Shown here piece after piece: positions 52,043-60,499 of a stretch of DNA of 64,000 nucleotides. The stretch lies in contig NZ_CP127294.1 in assembly GCF_030285625.1 (NCBI RefSeq), forward strand, positions 7,782,001-7,846,000, read 5' to 3'. How positions within the stretch are numbered: the first letter of the stretch is position 1; every line of letters starts with the position of its first letter. Position numbers and translations under genes: made by a program. The notes under the pieces were generated by a model, which worked only from the letters and a program-made list of their open reading frames with translations, ran no database searches and was not told the DNA's origin. The stretch is from Amycolatopsis sp. 2-15 (lineage in GTDB: Bacteria; Actinomycetota; Actinomycetes; Mycobacteriales; Pseudonocardiaceae).

Positions 52043-52292
52043 GCGCCATTCACACGGACGGGTGACGCAGACCGGCTCAGCTGGGAAGACGCCCGCGCCG
52101 GGGATTCACCCGATTCGGCGGCGTCTCAGGGGGTGATCACCGGATTGACGGTTGGTCTGAATGGCGCAATTATTTCGCGCATGTCCGAACCCGGGACGCT
52201 CGTCACCGAGTAACCGCCGGGATTCGCAGAAACCAGTACGGGACCACGGGTGTTTTTGTCGTGCCCGGAAAACGAGCAGAAGGAGAACGCGC

Positions 52293-52732
52293 ATGCGATC
52301 CAGTCCGCGTTGGCGGAAGGTGGTGGCGGGGTCGATGGCCACCGCGCTCGCGATAGCGGCGGTGACCTACACCGGCGCGAGCACGAGCGCGTACGCGGAT
52401 GTCCAGGTGTCCACCGACACCAAAACCGCCGCCGACGGCAAGCAGTACTGGGTGCAGAACCACCTGGTGTCGAAGGATCTCACCGCGAAGTCGGGCACGC
52501 CGAAGAAATGGCTGCTCGTGTGGGCCGGTGACGAGAACATCGCCGACACCGTCGTGAAGGACGTCAAGAACCTTCCGGGCACACATCGGCGCGTACCTCG
52601 CCCGGGATCTCCACCGGCAGCCTGCACGGCTGGCTGTGGGGCCTGTTCGCCCTCGGCGGCACCTGGGCCGGGCTGCGGCTGCGGCCGTTGTTCGGGCTCA
52701 CCAACCCCCGGCCGAGCGACAGCATCTGCTGA
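52293..52732 (+). pseudogene. chimeric remnant: secreted-protein 5' part joined to a membrane-protein 3' part
   Basis: From ATG 52293, with a perfect AAGGAG site, comes a signal peptide (RWRKVVAGSMATALAIAAVTYTGASTSAYA) and 55 mature residues (VSTDTKTAADGKQYWVQN..., WLLVWAGDENIADTVVKDVKNLPG). These recall the start of secreted propeller proteins of actinomycetes, though I am not sure of this. At about 52580 good coding moves to another frame: TSPGISTGSLHGWLWG, LFALGGTWAGLRLRPLFG and NPRPSDSIC, stop at 52730. That part is a membrane-helix C-terminus of a different protein. A deletion between two genes, with frame loss at the junction, would explain it. Confidence 0.65.
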
Positions 52733-52749
52733 CCAGGTGGTGGGAAGGC

Positions 52750-52796
52750 TTGTCGGGGCCGGAGCCTCGTTCCTATAGTGCGTCAGACGTCTGACG
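52750..52796 (+). promoter_or_regulatory. ubiD-type promoter with overlapping palindromic operator
   Basis: TTGTCG (52750-52755) and TATAGT (52774-52779) are spaced by 18 bases and form a good sigma-70-like promoter. Directly after the -10 lies CGTCAGACGTCTGACG (52781-52796), a perfect 16-base palindrome that would cover the transcription start. A repressor bound there would block the UbiD gene, whose GTG is at 52815. Confidence 0.7.
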
Positions 52797-52814
52797 TCTT
52801 TTGGGAGGCTTACG

Positions 52815-54242
52815 GTGACGAAGGATCTGCGGTCGTTTCTCGCGGAGGTGGTCTCGACCGGTGCGGGCGAGGTCAAGCACGTGTCGAAGCAGGTGGACCC
52901 GCGGTTCGGTGTCACCGCTTACGGAGCGTGGTACGACAAGCGCGGCGACTACCCGGCGTTGCTGTTCAGCGACGTCGCCGGCAGCGAACTGCGCTGCCTG
53001 ACCAACCTCGTGGCGACGCACGAGCGGATGGCGCTGGCCCTCGGGGTCGAGGTCGAGACGCTCGTGCGTTCGTCCGTCGCGGGCCAGGGCCGGGCGGCGC
53101 ACCCGCCGGTGGAGTTCAAGGGTGCGGCGCCGGTGCAGGAGGTGGTGTGGCGCGGTGCGGACGCCGACCTCACCCGCCTGCCGATCCCCACCCACAACGA
53201 GCTCGACGGCGGCCCGTTCCTCACCGCCGCCGTCGGCGTCACTCGCGACCCCGAGTCGGGCGCGGTCAACGCAGGGATCTACCGCCACCACATCTACGGC
53301 CCGCGGCGCCTCGGTGTGTGGTTCTTCGGCTCACACGACGGCGGCACGATCCACCGCCGTTACGCCGAACGCGGCGAGCCCACCCCGATCGCGCTGGTGA
53401 TCGGGCACCACCCGGCGTTCCTCATGGGTGCGGTCTCCCGGGTGCCCGGCATCGGCGGCGAGTACGACGCCGCCGGCGCCTACCTGGGCGAATCGGTCGA
53501 AACCGTGCCTACCGTGACCTCCGGAATCCCCGTGCCCGCGCACGCCGAGATCGTCATCGAGGGCCACATCCTGCCCGACGAGCTCGAGGAGGAAGGCCCG
53601 TTCGCCGAATGGCCCGGCCACTACGTCGGCGGCGGCCGCAAGCCCGTCATCGAGGTCGACGCCATCACCATGCGCCACGACGCGATCTTCCAGGACATCC
53701 AGGCCTCCGGCCGCGAGCACCGCCTGATGGGCGCGCTGCCGCGTATCGCCAGCATCCACGAGGCCGTGCAGCAGAAGGTGCCGGGCCTGCGCGCGGTCAA
53801 CATCCCGCTGCACGCCCGCATGCACTGCTACCTGTCGATCCGCAAGAACTCCGACACCGACCCCACGCGCGCCGCCTTCGCCGCCCTCAACACCGAGCCG
53901 GAGAACCTGCGCGCCATCGTCATCGTCGACGACGACATCGACGTCTACGACGAACGCGAAGTCGCCTGGGCCATCGGCACCCGCTTCGACGCGTCGCACG
54001 ACCTGCAGATCATCCCCCGCTGGAACGGCCCCGGCGGCCTGCTCCCCACCAACTGGTCCTACGACGAAGCCGGCGGCCGCACCCCGCAACGCTCCTCCGC
54101 CGTGATCGTCGACGCGACGAAACCGGCCCCGCCGGTCGTCTTCCCGGCCCGCGCGCGGGTGCCGGAGGAGGCGATGCAGGCGGTGGACGTGGACGCCATC
54201 GAGACGATCACGTCCGTGACCGACCTGCCCGGGTGGGCGTGA
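52815..54242 (+). CDS. UbiD family decarboxylase (prenylated-FMN dependent)
   Basis: A 475-residue UbiD enzyme: FLAEVVSTGAGEVKHVSKQVDPRFGVTA at the start, LTRLPIPTHNELDGGPFLTAAVGVTRDP near residue 118, VNAGIYRHHIYGPRRLGVWF near 152 and the active-site region with ILPDELEEEGPFAEWPGHY near 255. UbiD enzymes use prenylated FMN and manganese to remove or add CO2 on aromatic, heteroaromatic or acrylic acids. No UbiX flavin prenyltransferase is in the window, so the cofactor must come from elsewhere. The GTG follows GGGAGG. The gene faces the molybdenum hydroxylase operon; both may belong to one pathway. Confidence 0.94.
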   Translation: MTKDLRSFLAEVVSTGAGEVKHVSKQVDPRFGVTAYGAWYDKRGDYPALLFSDVAGSELRCLTNLVATHERMALALGVEVETLVRSSVAGQGRAAHPPVEFKGAAPVQEVVWRGADADLTRLPIPTHNELDGGPFLTAAVGVTRDPESGAVNAGIYRHHIYGPRRLGVWFFGSHDGGTIHRRYAERGEPTPIALVIGHHPAFLMGAVSRVPGIGGEYDAAGAYLGESVETVPTVTSGIPVPAHAEIVIEGHILPDELEEEGPFAEWPGHYVGGGRKPVIEVDAITMRHDAIFQDIQASGREHRLMGALPRIASIHEAVQQKVPGLRAVNIPLHARMHCYLSIRKNSDTDPTRAAFAALNTEPENLRAIVIVDDDIDVYDEREVAWAIGTRFDASHDLQIIPRWNGPGGLLPTNWSYDEAGGRTPQRSSAVIVDATKPAPPVVFPARARVPEEAMQAVDVDAIETITSVTDLPGWA

Positions 54243-54289
54243 CGAGGTAGACGACGGGCCTCAGCCGTGACGGGCTTGCCTGGCCGGAC

Positions 54290-54324
54290 GTGACGGCTGT
54301 CCACTTCGGATGGACAGCCGTCAC
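54290..54324. terminator. 14-bp stem terminator (1) between convergent units
   Basis: GTGACGGCTGTCCA (54290-54303) pairs fully with TGGACAGCCGTCAC (54311-54324) across a CTTCGGA loop, 48 bases after the UbiD stop. Confidence 0.85.
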
Positions 54325-54450
54325 ACCGGGGCGAGGCGCCGCAGTTGCCCGGTCACCGCGCTGCCGAGCTGCGCGTCGGCCAACGGCTCGTCGGGGACGC
54401 TGAGCAGCCATAGGTCGGTGGCCAGCCTGAACCAGCGGCTCGACCTGTGT
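54325..54450 (-). pseudogene. possible 3' end of a lost gene
   Basis: A minus-strand frame ends RWFRLATDLWLLSVPDEPLA and DAQLGSAVTGQLRRLAPV at a stop beside the terminator. It has the look of the last helix of a real protein, perhaps a TetR-type regulator, and is cut off by the hairpin at 54451-54479. No start or upstream body exists. I hold this with low confidence. Confidence 0.3.
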
Positions 54451-54479
54451 TGTTTGCCTCGGCTCCGCCGAGGCAAACA
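54451..54479. terminator. 13-bp stem terminator (2) after the IclR gene
   Basis: TGTTTGCCTCGGC and GCCGAGGCAAACA pair fully around a 3-base TCC loop, 27 bases after the IclR stop on the minus strand. Confidence 0.8.
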
Positions 54480-54505
54480 GTCAGCGCCACCGGATTCGGA
54501 GAAGC

Positions 54506-55318
54506 CTACAGCCCGCCGAGGCGTTCGGTGATGGCGGTACTCAGGCGAAGAATGGCGGACGTCGAGAGCTTCAGCCGTTCGTCGTCCACAGTCGACTTCA
54601 CCATGCTCACCGAAAGCGCGCCGACGGGCTGCCCGCCGCGCCCGGCGACCGCGGCGCCGACGCACATCATGCCCGGCGCGGTCTCCTCGTCGTCGACGGC
54701 GTATCCGTGGGCGCGGGTGTTCTCGATCTCCGCCATGAGCTTCGGCATCCGCGTAATGCTGTGCGGCGTCAGGGTTTCGAAGCGGCCGTCGCCGTAGCGG
54801 CCGGCGATCTCGTCGTCGGTCAGCGAAGCGAGCAGCGACTTGCCGCTCGCCGTGCAGTGGGCGGGCAGGCGCAGGCCGATCTCGTAGGACATCGCGAGTG
54901 TCCGTTGGCCCGGCCGCGTCTCGACGTAGACGACGTGGCGTCCGTCCAACAGGGACAGCACGATGGTGTCCTCGGGCAGCAGCCCCAGCTCCTGGTCGAC
55001 GCGCCGGAACTCCAGGACGAACCCCGACTTCGCGAGGTAGGCGCGCCCGAGCGGGACGACCTTCCAGCCGAGCCGGTAGTGCCCACCCGGGGTGCGCGTG
55101 AGCAGGCCGGTCGTGACGAGCGTCGTGCACACGGCGAGGCAGCTGCTCTTGGGCGCGCCGATGGCCCGCGCGAGCTCGCTGAGCGGCAGCCCGTCGGGGG
55201 CGGCGGCGAGCGTGTCGAGCACGTATGCCGCGCGGGCCACCGACGGCACCGGCAGCCCGGCCGAGGAAGGGGAACCGGTCATCGCGGGAGATGCGGGAGA
55301 TTCGGGAGATTCCGTCAT
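54506..55318 (-). CDS. IclR family transcriptional regulator
   Basis: A 270-residue regulator. The winged helix is in ARAAYVLDTLAAAPDGLPLSELARAIGAPKSSCLAVCTTLVTTGLL and the ligand domain from about residue 95 (LRLPAHCTASGKSLLASL, MMCVGAAVAGRGGQPVGALSVS). A low-complexity start (ESPESPASPA) precedes the helix. It is the last gene of the molybdenum hydroxylase operon, with an ATGA overlap with the CoxG gene, so the operon probably carries its own regulator. The twin dyads at 61418-61452 are the likely operators. Confidence 0.94.
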   Translation of the reverse strand: MTESPESPASPAMTGSPSSAGLPVPSVARAAYVLDTLAAAPDGLPLSELARAIGAPKSSCLAVCTTLVTTGLLTRTPGGHYRLGWKVVPLGRAYLAKSGFVLEFRRVDQELGLLPEDTIVLSLLDGRHVVYVETRPGQRTLAMSYEIGLRLPAHCTASGKSLLASLTDDEIAGRYGDGRFETLTPHSITRMPKLMAEIENTRAHGYAVDDEETAPGMMCVGAAVAGRGGQPVGALSVSMVKSTVDDERLKLSTSAILRLSTAITERLGGL

Positions 55319-56067
55319 CGGCGCAACCGGCGGGCGAGGACGATCGCCGCGACGACGGCGGCCACGGCCGGCACCACGCGCTTCGCGACCGGGATCGCGA
55401 TGGCACGCAGGACGACGGTGTCCGCGTTGCGAGCACGCGCCGGGTCGCCCGTCCGCACGACCGGAGCCGCACCGGCGGGCTCGGCCGAGGGAGCGGCACC
55501 CACGGTTTCGTCGTCCGGCCACTCCTGCGCCGCCAGATCGACGACGTCGGCCACCGGCTCGACCGCGGCCACCGCCACCACACCGGACACCGCGGCCCGC
55601 GGCACCGCCGCGGTCTGAGCCCGCGACCCGGCCACCTCGTCCGCCAGCGCCCGGGCGAACTCGTCGACCAGCCGCCCCGTCACCTCGCCCAGCACACCAC
55701 GCCCGAACTGCGCCAGCCGTCCCGTCAGCGCAAGCTCCGTAGCCAGGTCGACGCGTGTGCCTTCCGGGGCCGGCGCCAGCCGCAACGTGACGGTCGCCGA
55801 AGCCGAACCCCGGCCACGCACCTCACGGCCCGACGCCGCCACGACCACGACCCCCGCCGCCTCATCGCGTTCGCGGAACCGCGCCAGGCCCGAGTACTCG
55901 GCGGCGATCGGCCCGACCTTCACCCGCAGGCCGCCGCGGACGTCGTCGCCGTCGACCTCGGCCAGGTGCACGCCGGGCATGCACGGCGCGACCCGTTCCG
56001 GATCGGTGAGCACGGCCCACGCCTGCGAAGGCGGCAGGCCGACGGTGAAGCTGTTCTCCAGTCGCAC
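55315..56067 (-). CDS. CoxG-like SRPBCC protein with C-terminal membrane anchor
   Basis: A 250-residue protein. The first 150 residues are a CoxG-type SRPBCC domain (FTVGLPPSQAWAVLTDPERVAPCMPGVHL, EYSGLARFRERDEAAGVVVVAA, then GRLVDEFARALADEV). A variable Ala/Val-rich linker follows, and the C-terminus is one membrane helix with a basic end (VPAVAAVVAAIVLARRLRR). CoxG recruits CO dehydrogenase to the membrane in Oligotropha; here it may tie the molybdenum hydroxylase to the respiratory chain. The GTG start lies 9 bases after the dehydrogenase stop. Confidence 0.92.
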   Translation of the reverse strand: MRLENSFTVGLPPSQAWAVLTDPERVAPCMPGVHLAEVDGDDVRGGLRVKVGPIAAEYSGLARFRERDEAAGVVVVAASGREVRGRGSASATVTLRLAPAPEGTRVDLATELALTGRLAQFGRGVLGEVTGRLVDEFARALADEVAGSRAQTAAVPRAAVSGVVAVAAVEPVADVVDLAAQEWPDDETVGAAPSAEPAGAAPVVRTGDPARARNADTVVLRAIAIPVAKRVVPAVAAVVAAIVLARRLRR

Positions 56068-56076
56068 GAACGCCCC

Positions 56077-57564
56077 CTAGGCCGGGAACCGCATGTCGAC
56101 GCGCGAGCCGGCCGAAGGCGCCCACCGGCTCGTGACGACCTTGCGGCGGGTGAAGAACCGGATGCCGTCCTCGCCGTACTGGCCCGAGTCGCCGAAGAGC
56201 GAGTGCTTCCAGCCGCCGAACGGGAAGTACGGGATCGGCACGGGGATGGGCACGTTGAGCCCGACCATGCCGGCCTGCACGGTGTGCTGGAACTTCCGCG
56301 CGGCGACACCGTCGCGGGTGAACAGGGAGACGCCGTTGCCGTACTCGCCGCCGTTGATCAGCCCGACGGCCTCGTCCAGAGTGTCCACGCGCAGCATCGA
56401 CAGCACCGGGCCGAAGATCTCGTCGGTGTACACGGTCATGTCCGGGCGCACGTGGTCGAGGAGCGTCGGCGCGAGGAAGAACCCGTTCTCCCGCCCCGGA
56501 ACGCGCACGTCGCGGCCGTCGACCACGAGGTCCGCGCCGGCGTCGGCGCCGGCCTGCACGTAACCGCTCACGCGGCGCAGGTGGTCGGCGGTCACGAGCG
56601 GGCCCATGTCGGTGCCCTCGTCGTGACCGTCCGCGGTGGACAGCCGGCCGATGCGCTCCACCAGCCGGTCGCGCAACGCGTCGCCGACCCCGCCGACGGC
56701 CACCGCGACCGAGATCGCCATGCACCGCTCCCCCGCCGAACCGTAGGCAGCGGAGACGAGGGCGTCGGCGGCCGCGTCGAGGTCGGCATCCGGCAGCACC
56801 ACGAGGTGGTTCTTCGCGCCGCCGAGGGCCTGCACGCGCTTGCCGTGCTTGGCCGCGGTCTCGTAGACGTGCCGGGCCACCGGTGTCGACCCGACGAAGC
56901 TCACCGCGGCGACGTCCGGGTGGGCCAGCAGTGCGTCGACGGCCGGGGCGCTGCCGTGCACGACGTTGAGCACACCGGCGGGCAGCCCGGCCTCCAGCGC
57001 CAGCTCGGCCAGCCGGTTCGACGCCGACGGGTCCTTCTCGCTTGGCTTGAGCACGAACGCGTTCCCGCACGCGACCGCGATCGGGAACATCCACATGGGA
57101 ACCATCACCGGGAAGTTGAACGGCGTGATACCCGCGACGACCCCCAGCGGCTGGCGGATCGAGTACGTGTCGACCCCTCGGGAGACGTTCTCGCTGTAGT
57201 CGCCCTTGAGCAGGTGCGGGATCCCGGCCGCGAACTTCGCGACGTCCAGGCCCGCGTTGACTTCCGCACGGGCGTCGGCGAGTGTCTTGCCGTGCTCGCC
57301 GGTCACGAGCTCGGCCAGCTCGTCCCGCGAACGCTCGACGAGCCGGATGAACTCCAGCATCACCTGCTGGCGCACGCCGAGCGACTCCTCGGCCCAGGCG
57401 GCCTGCGCGTCGAGTGCCACCTTCACGGCCTGGTCCACGGCACCGGCGTCGCCGAGCGCGACCCGGCTCGCGACGGCGCCGCGGGCGGGGTCGTGCACGT
57501 CGGCCCACGCGGCTGGTTCGTCCTGGACGAAAGCGCCGCCGACGAAGTGCTGGATGGTGTTCAC
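56077..57564 (-). CDS. mmsA: CoA-acylating methylmalonate-semialdehyde dehydrogenase family protein
   Basis: A 495-residue aldehyde dehydrogenase. It has GVVAGITPFNFPVMVPMWMFPIAVACGN near residue 140, the ALGGAKNHLVVLPDAD segment and the nucleophile Cys in GSAGERCMAISVAV near 285. GWKHSLFGDSGQYGEDGIRFFTRRKVVTSRW at the end is that of MmsA. MmsA converts methylmalonate or malonate semialdehyde to propionyl- or acetyl-CoA. Within this operon it may act on a ring-cleavage semialdehyde. GTG overlaps the large-subunit stop. Confidence 0.92.
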   Translation of the reverse strand: MNTIQHFVGGAFVQDEPAAWADVHDPARGAVASRVALGDAGAVDQAVKVALDAQAAWAEESLGVRQQVMLEFIRLVERSRDELAELVTGEHGKTLADARAEVNAGLDVAKFAAGIPHLLKGDYSENVSRGVDTYSIRQPLGVVAGITPFNFPVMVPMWMFPIAVACGNAFVLKPSEKDPSASNRLAELALEAGLPAGVLNVVHGSAPAVDALLAHPDVAAVSFVGSTPVARHVYETAAKHGKRVQALGGAKNHLVVLPDADLDAAADALVSAAYGSAGERCMAISVAVAVGGVGDALRDRLVERIGRLSTADGHDEGTDMGPLVTADHLRRVSGYVQAGADAGADLVVDGRDVRVPGRENGFFLAPTLLDHVRPDMTVYTDEIFGPVLSMLRVDTLDEAVGLINGGEYGNGVSLFTRDGVAARKFQHTVQAGMVGLNVPIPVPIPYFPFGGWKHSLFGDSGQYGEDGIRFFTRRKVVTSRWAPSAGSRVDMRFPA

Positions 57565-59996
57565 GAGTGTCCTTTCTCGACAGTCGAGCCGAGGTTCGGG
57601 AGAGCCGGCACGGGTGGGGTGTCGGGTGGTTCGGGCCAGTGGTGGCCGGCCGCTTCGTCGAGGCCCCGGACAACGCGTTCGGGGGTGATCGGCTCGTGCC
57701 ACACCCGCGCGCCCAGCGGGGCGAGCGCGTCGTTCACGGCGTTGTGCACGGCCGCGGGTGCGCCGGCGGCCCCAGCCTCCCCGGCGCCCTTGACGCCCAG
57801 CATGGTGATCGGGCTCGGCGTCTCGAGGTGGGTGATGCGCACGTCCGGCAGCTCCGGGCCGGTCGGCATGAGGTAGTCGAGCAGGGTCGAGGTGAGCAGC
57901 TGGCCGTTCTCGTCGTAGTACAGCCGCTCGAACAACGCGCCGCCGATGCCCTGTGCGACACCGCCGCGGATCTGCCCGTCCACGATCTCGGGGTTGATGA
58001 GCACCCCGCAGTCCTCGACGCACGCGTAGTCGACGATGTGCACGAGCCCGCTGTCCTCTTCGACCTCGACGACCGCGGCGTGCGCGCCGTTGTTGAAGGT
58101 GACGTTGGGGCCGCTGTACTCCCCCACCACCGACAGCCCGATCCGCAGCTCCGGCGGCAGGCGGTGGGTGCGGAAGTGCGCGACCTCGGCGAGCTCCTCA
58201 ACTCCGAGGTGGACGTTCGGTGCGCCCGCGACCTGGACCACGCCGTTGCCGATCTCGAGGTCGGCCGGGTCGACCTCCAGCAGGTGCCCGGCGATCGCGA
58301 GCAGCCGTTCCTTCACCTCGCGAGCGGCCGACGCGGCGGCACCACTGCTGACCACGGCCGAACGGCTGGCCCACACGCCCGTGCCGTGCGGCACCACCGC
58401 CGTGTCGCCGCTGACCACGCTGATCCGGTCGAACGAGACCCCGAGGTGGTCCGCCACGACCTGCGCGGCGGTCGTCTGCAGGCCCTGGCCCTGGCCGGGC
58501 GTGCCGAGCAGCACCGTGACCGAGCCGTCGGCCTCCACGCGGACCTCGACCTGGTCGTGCGCGGTGATCGGGGCGCCGCGCTTGCCGTAGAACATCACGC
58601 CGGGCGCGGTGACCTCGACGAAACAGGCGAGCCCGACGCCCAGCAGACGCCCGCGTTCGCGCGCCTCGGCCTTGCGCTTGTCGAGGTCCGGCCCGGCCGG
58701 GAGCATGGCGAGCAGCTTCTCCAGCGACTCCTGGTGCGAGCCGCTGTCGTAGACCTGGCCGGTCACGGAGGTGTAGGGCAGCTCGTCGGGCGCGATCAGG
58801 TTGCGGCGCCGCAGTTCCGCCGGGTCGAGCCCGAGCCTGCGTGCGGTCTCGTCGAGCAGCGTCTCCATCGCGAGGATGGCGACGGGGTGCCCCACCCCGC
58901 GGTACACCGCCAGCGGCGCCTTGTTCGTGATCGCGACGCGCAGGTGTCCCGAGTAGACGGGGATCCGGTAGGGGCCGGGCATGATCGTGGCGACCTGGAT
59001 GCCTTCGGTGACCATGCTGCGCGGGTACACGGAGTAGGCGCCGCCGTCGCTGACGACCTCCGAACGCATACCGAGGATCCGGCCGTCGGCCGCGACGGCC
59101 AGCGCGGCGGACACCCGCTCGTCGCGCGCCTGCGTGTCCGACTGCAGCGATTCGACGCGGTCCTGGATCCACTTCACCGGGCGGCGCAGCAGGATGCTGG
59201 CCGCGCACGTGGCGACCTCGTCGGAGTACACGTGCGCCTTCATGCCGAACGCGCCGCCGACCTCGTCGGTGAGCACGCGGATGTTGCTCTCGCGCAGGCC
59301 GAGCAGCTCGGCGAACACGGACTGCAGCATGTGCGGCGCCTGCGTGGACAGCCGCACGGTGAGCGACTTCGCCGACGGGTCGAACTCGGCGACGACTCCG
59401 CGGGGCTCCAGTGCGACGGCCGTGTGCCGCGCGGTGCTGATGCCGGTCTCCACGACCACGGCGGCTTCGGCGAAGGCCGCTTCGACGTCGCCGGTGCCGA
59501 AGGTGCCTTCGAAGGCGAGGTTGGACGGCAACTCGTCGTGCACCTTCGCCGCCGACGCGTCGAGGGCGGCGATGGAGTCGACGACCGGGTCGAGCTCCTC
59601 GTAGTCGAGGGTGACCAGCTCCAGCGCGTCCTCGGCGACGGCGCGGCTTTCGGCGACGACCATCACCACGGGCTCGCCGACGTAGTGCATCTTGCCGGTG
59701 GCCAGCGGCCGCTGGTCGCCGCCGACCAGGCCCGGCCAGTCGAGCAGGCCCTTCCACGAGCGGCACATCGGGTTGAAGTCGCCCGCGGTGAACACGGCGA
59801 CCACCCCCGGCGCCTGCTTCGCGGCCTCGACGTCGATCGCCGTGATCAGCGCGTGCGCGACCGGGGCGCGCACGAACGCGGCGTGCAGGCAGCGGGCCGG
59901 GGTCACGTCGTCGGCGTAACGGCCGCGGCCCAGCAGGATCTTCGGGTCTTCGACGCGCTTGACGCGGCGGCCGACCCAGCCTTCGGTGATACTCAT
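57561..59996 (-). CDS. molybdenum hydroxylase large (molybdopterin-binding) subunit
   Basis: An 811-residue subunit of the xanthine dehydrogenase / CO dehydrogenase family: WVGRRVKRVEDPKILLGRGRYADDV at the start, then GGAFGMKAHVYSDEVATCAAS near residue 245, AVYRGVGHPVAILAMETLLDE near 355 and the catalytic Glu in GVKGAGEAGAAGAPAAVHNA near 735. The AYRCSFR active loop of true (form I) CO dehydrogenase is absent, so CO is not the likely substrate. It should hydroxylate a carbon of an aromatic, N-heterocyclic or acyl-CoA substrate using water. Its ATG overlaps the 2Fe-2S subunit stop. Confidence 0.95.
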   Translation of the reverse strand: MSITEGWVGRRVKRVEDPKILLGRGRYADDVTPARCLHAAFVRAPVAHALITAIDVEAAKQAPGVVAVFTAGDFNPMCRSWKGLLDWPGLVGGDQRPLATGKMHYVGEPVVMVVAESRAVAEDALELVTLDYEELDPVVDSIAALDASAAKVHDELPSNLAFEGTFGTGDVEAAFAEAAVVVETGISTARHTAVALEPRGVVAEFDPSAKSLTVRLSTQAPHMLQSVFAELLGLRESNIRVLTDEVGGAFGMKAHVYSDEVATCAASILLRRPVKWIQDRVESLQSDTQARDERVSAALAVAADGRILGMRSEVVSDGGAYSVYPRSMVTEGIQVATIMPGPYRIPVYSGHLRVAITNKAPLAVYRGVGHPVAILAMETLLDETARRLGLDPAELRRRNLIAPDELPYTSVTGQVYDSGSHQESLEKLLAMLPAGPDLDKRKAEARERGRLLGVGLACFVEVTAPGVMFYGKRGAPITAHDQVEVRVEADGSVTVLLGTPGQGQGLQTTAAQVVADHLGVSFDRISVVSGDTAVVPHGTGVWASRSAVVSSGAAASAAREVKERLLAIAGHLLEVDPADLEIGNGVVQVAGAPNVHLGVEELAEVAHFRTHRLPPELRIGLSVVGEYSGPNVTFNNGAHAAVVEVEEDSGLVHIVDYACVEDCGVLINPEIVDGQIRGGVAQGIGGALFERLYYDENGQLLTSTLLDYLMPTGPELPDVRITHLETPSPITMLGVKGAGEAGAAGAPAAVHNAVNDALAPLGARVWHEPITPERVVRGLDEAAGHHWPEPPDTPPVPALPNLGSTVEKGHS

Positions 59997-60499
59997 GCCC
60001 GCGCCTCCCGCACCTGCTCGGCGTATTCGGCGATCGCGGCCACGATCGGCGCGTACCCGGTGCAGCGGCACAGGTTCCCGGACAGCCGCTCGCGGATCTC
60101 GTCGCGGGAGAGGCCCGGGTTCTCCTCGACGGCGGTGACGGCGGCCATCAGGAAGCCCGGCGTGCAGAAGCCGCACTGCAGCGCTTGGTGCTCCCAGAAC
60201 TTCTGCTGCAGCGGGTGCAGCACGTCTTCGGTGCCGGCCGTCTCACCCAGCCCCTCGACGGTGTCCACTGTGGATCCGTGCGCCTGTACGGCGAGGGTGA
60301 GGCAGCTGCGCACGGCCGTGCCGTCGAGCCGGACGGTGCAGGCGCCGCAGACGCCGTGCTCGCAGCCGAGGTGCGTGCCGGTGAGGCCCAGGTCGTGGCG
60401 CAGGAAATCGGCGAGCGTGGTCCGCGGCGTGGTCCGCGCCGACTCGGGTTTCCCGTTCACCGTGAGGGAAACCTGCGTCGGCTCGTGGGCGTCAAGCAC
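59993..60499 (-). CDS. molybdenum hydroxylase small (2x[2Fe-2S]) subunit
   Basis: A protein of about 168 residues. The plant-type ferredoxin cluster uses the cysteines in HLGCEHGVCGACTVRLDG (and a later Cys in VRSCLTLAVQ), and the second cluster those in ALQCGFCTPGF and GNLCRCTGY, the order normal for CoxS. It passes electrons from the molybdenum site to FAD. I set the start at GTG 60499, which has GGAG 8 bases before it; GTG 60505 is two codons upstream. It overlaps the medium-subunit gene by 8 bases. Confidence 0.95.
   Translation of the reverse strand: MLDAHEPTQVSLTVNGKPESARTTPRTTLADFLRHDLGLTGTHLGCEHGVCGACTVRLDGTAVRSCLTLAVQAHGSTVDTVEGLGETAGTEDVLHPLQQKFWEHQALQCGFCTPGFLMAAVTAVEENPGLSRDEIRERLSGNLCRCTGYAPIVAAIAEYAEQVREARA

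Noticed and set aside
57561..59996. Carbon monoxide dehydrogenase as the function of the CoxL-like subunit
   Set aside because: The AYRCSFR loop of form I CO dehydrogenases is replaced by VYRGVGH, and the operon contains MmsA but no cox maturation genes.
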